5,699 nt of DNA from Thermodesulfobacteriota bacterium. Its GTDB lineage: Bacteria > Desulfobacterota > Syntrophobacteria > BM002. The notes beneath the pieces were generated by a model. The model saw nothing but the letters and a program-made list of their open reading frames with translations. It was not told the origin of the DNA and searched no databases. Of this stretch, positions 5,235-5,699 are shown piece by piece. The stretch lies in NCBI GenBank assembly GCA_947259475.1, contig CAMYLW010000131.1, forward strand, positions 1 through 5,699, written 5' to 3'. Position numbers and translations under genes: made by a program. Position 1 is the stretch's first letter; the number at the start of each line of letters is the position of its first letter.

Positions 5235-5699
5235 GTGCATCTAGTGGTGGGACTTGGAAATCCAGGAAAGACCTACCAGCATACCCGTCACAACGTAGGT
5301 TTCATGGTGGTGGATCGGTTGGCCGGGACCCACTCCATTATGGTTACGAGGGAGCGGTTTCACAGCTTTTGGGGTGCTGGCGATATAGCCGGCCGCAAGG
5401 TGATTTTGGCCAAACCTCAGACGTTCATGAATCTGAGTGGCCAGGCGGTGGCTGCCCTCATGGCGTACTACAAACTCGCGGTGCAAGACTTGCTGGTAAT
5501 CCACGATGATCTGGACGTGGATTTTGGCAGCATTAAGATTGTGCGCGGCGGGGGCGCCGGCGGGCACCGCGGGGTACGGTCCATTCACGACACCCTGAAG
5601 GAAGACCGGTACGTCAGGGTGAAGGTGGGAACTGGCAGGCCGAGATTCAGCGAGACCGTCGAAGACTATGTGCTGAGCCCCTGGTACGAGGACCAGAGG
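5235..5699 (+). CDS. pth: Peptidyl-tRNA hydrolase (3' end beyond the window)
   Basis: Pth cleaves the ester bond of peptidyl-tRNAs that drop off ribosomes, freeing tRNA for reuse. It is essential in most bacteria. The frame opens at GTG 5235 and stays open for 155 codons to the right edge, so roughly the last 35-45 residues of a usual 190-200 are missing. The protein begins MHLVVGLGNPGKTYQHTRHN. Asn9, catalytic His19, Asn66 (FMNLSG) and Asp91 (HDDLD) correspond to E. coli Asn10, His20, Asn68 and Asp93. The glycine-rich segment GGGAGGHRG (105-113) has Arg112 at the place of E. coli Asn114, a tRNA-contacting position. The gene starts 40 bases after rplY and is likely cotranscribed with it. A longer plus-strand frame at 5198-5509 overlaps it, but only the GTG frame carries the family motifs. 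Confidence 0.93.
   Translation, partial: MHLVVGLGNPGKTYQHTRHNVGFMVVDRLAGTHSIMVTRERFHSFWGAGDIAGRKVILAKPQTFMNLSGQAVAALMAYYKLAVQDLLVIHDDLDVDFGSIKIVRGGGAGGHRGVRSIHDTLKEDRYVRVKVGTGRPRFSETVEDYVLSPWYEDQR

Noticed and set aside
5198..5509. Plus-strand frame of 103 codons after rplY
   Set aside because: It overlaps pth in another frame and lacks family features, while the GTG 5235 frame gives clear Pth motifs.

Overview
The window is ordinary bacterial chromosome with moderately GC-rich genes, all read on the plus strand. It carries core metabolism and translation genes and shows no sign of phage, transposase, plasmid or CRISPR. The gene content and order (a long-type serA with a C-terminal ACT domain, then a DUF1844 gene overlapping ispE, then prs, an L25/Ctc-type rplY with an acidic tail, and pth) suggest a deltaproteobacterial lineage (Desulfobacterota, for example a sulfate reducer or syntroph). 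That placement comes from family resemblance and was not tested by a search.

Layout. Positions 1-263 are upstream of serA and hold an operator-like near-palindrome, a 31-base-period direct repeat and a weak promoter candidate. At the far left edge there may be the start of a divergent minus-strand gene. serA fills 264-1844. Positions 1845-2068 are non-coding, with a 24-base inverted repeat whose arms lie about 94 bases apart, followed by a perfect 7-base hairpin. From 2069 a compact gene run follows: DUF1844 protein (2069-2497), ispE (2478-3422, overlapping by 20 bases), prs (3458-4399), a 114-base AT-rich gap with degenerate 8-base-period repeats, rplY (4514-5194), and the 5' 155 codons of pth (from a GTG at 5235), which runs off the right edge.

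How the genes work together. SerA commits 3-phosphoglycerate to serine. IspE makes an intermediate of the MEP isoprenoid pathway. Prs makes PRPP for nucleotides, histidine and tryptophan. L25 binds 5S rRNA in the large ribosomal subunit, and Pth recycles peptidyl-tRNA. The ispE-prs-rplY-pth order is a familiar bacterial housekeeping cluster, probably cotranscribed at least in part. The least understood gene is the DUF1844 gene, translationally coupled to ispE.

I found no convincing evidence of a new defence, mobile or biosynthetic system. The points most worth a second look are the two intergenic repeat elements, the conserved gene of unknown function joined to ispE, and motif substitutions in Prs, IspE and Pth.
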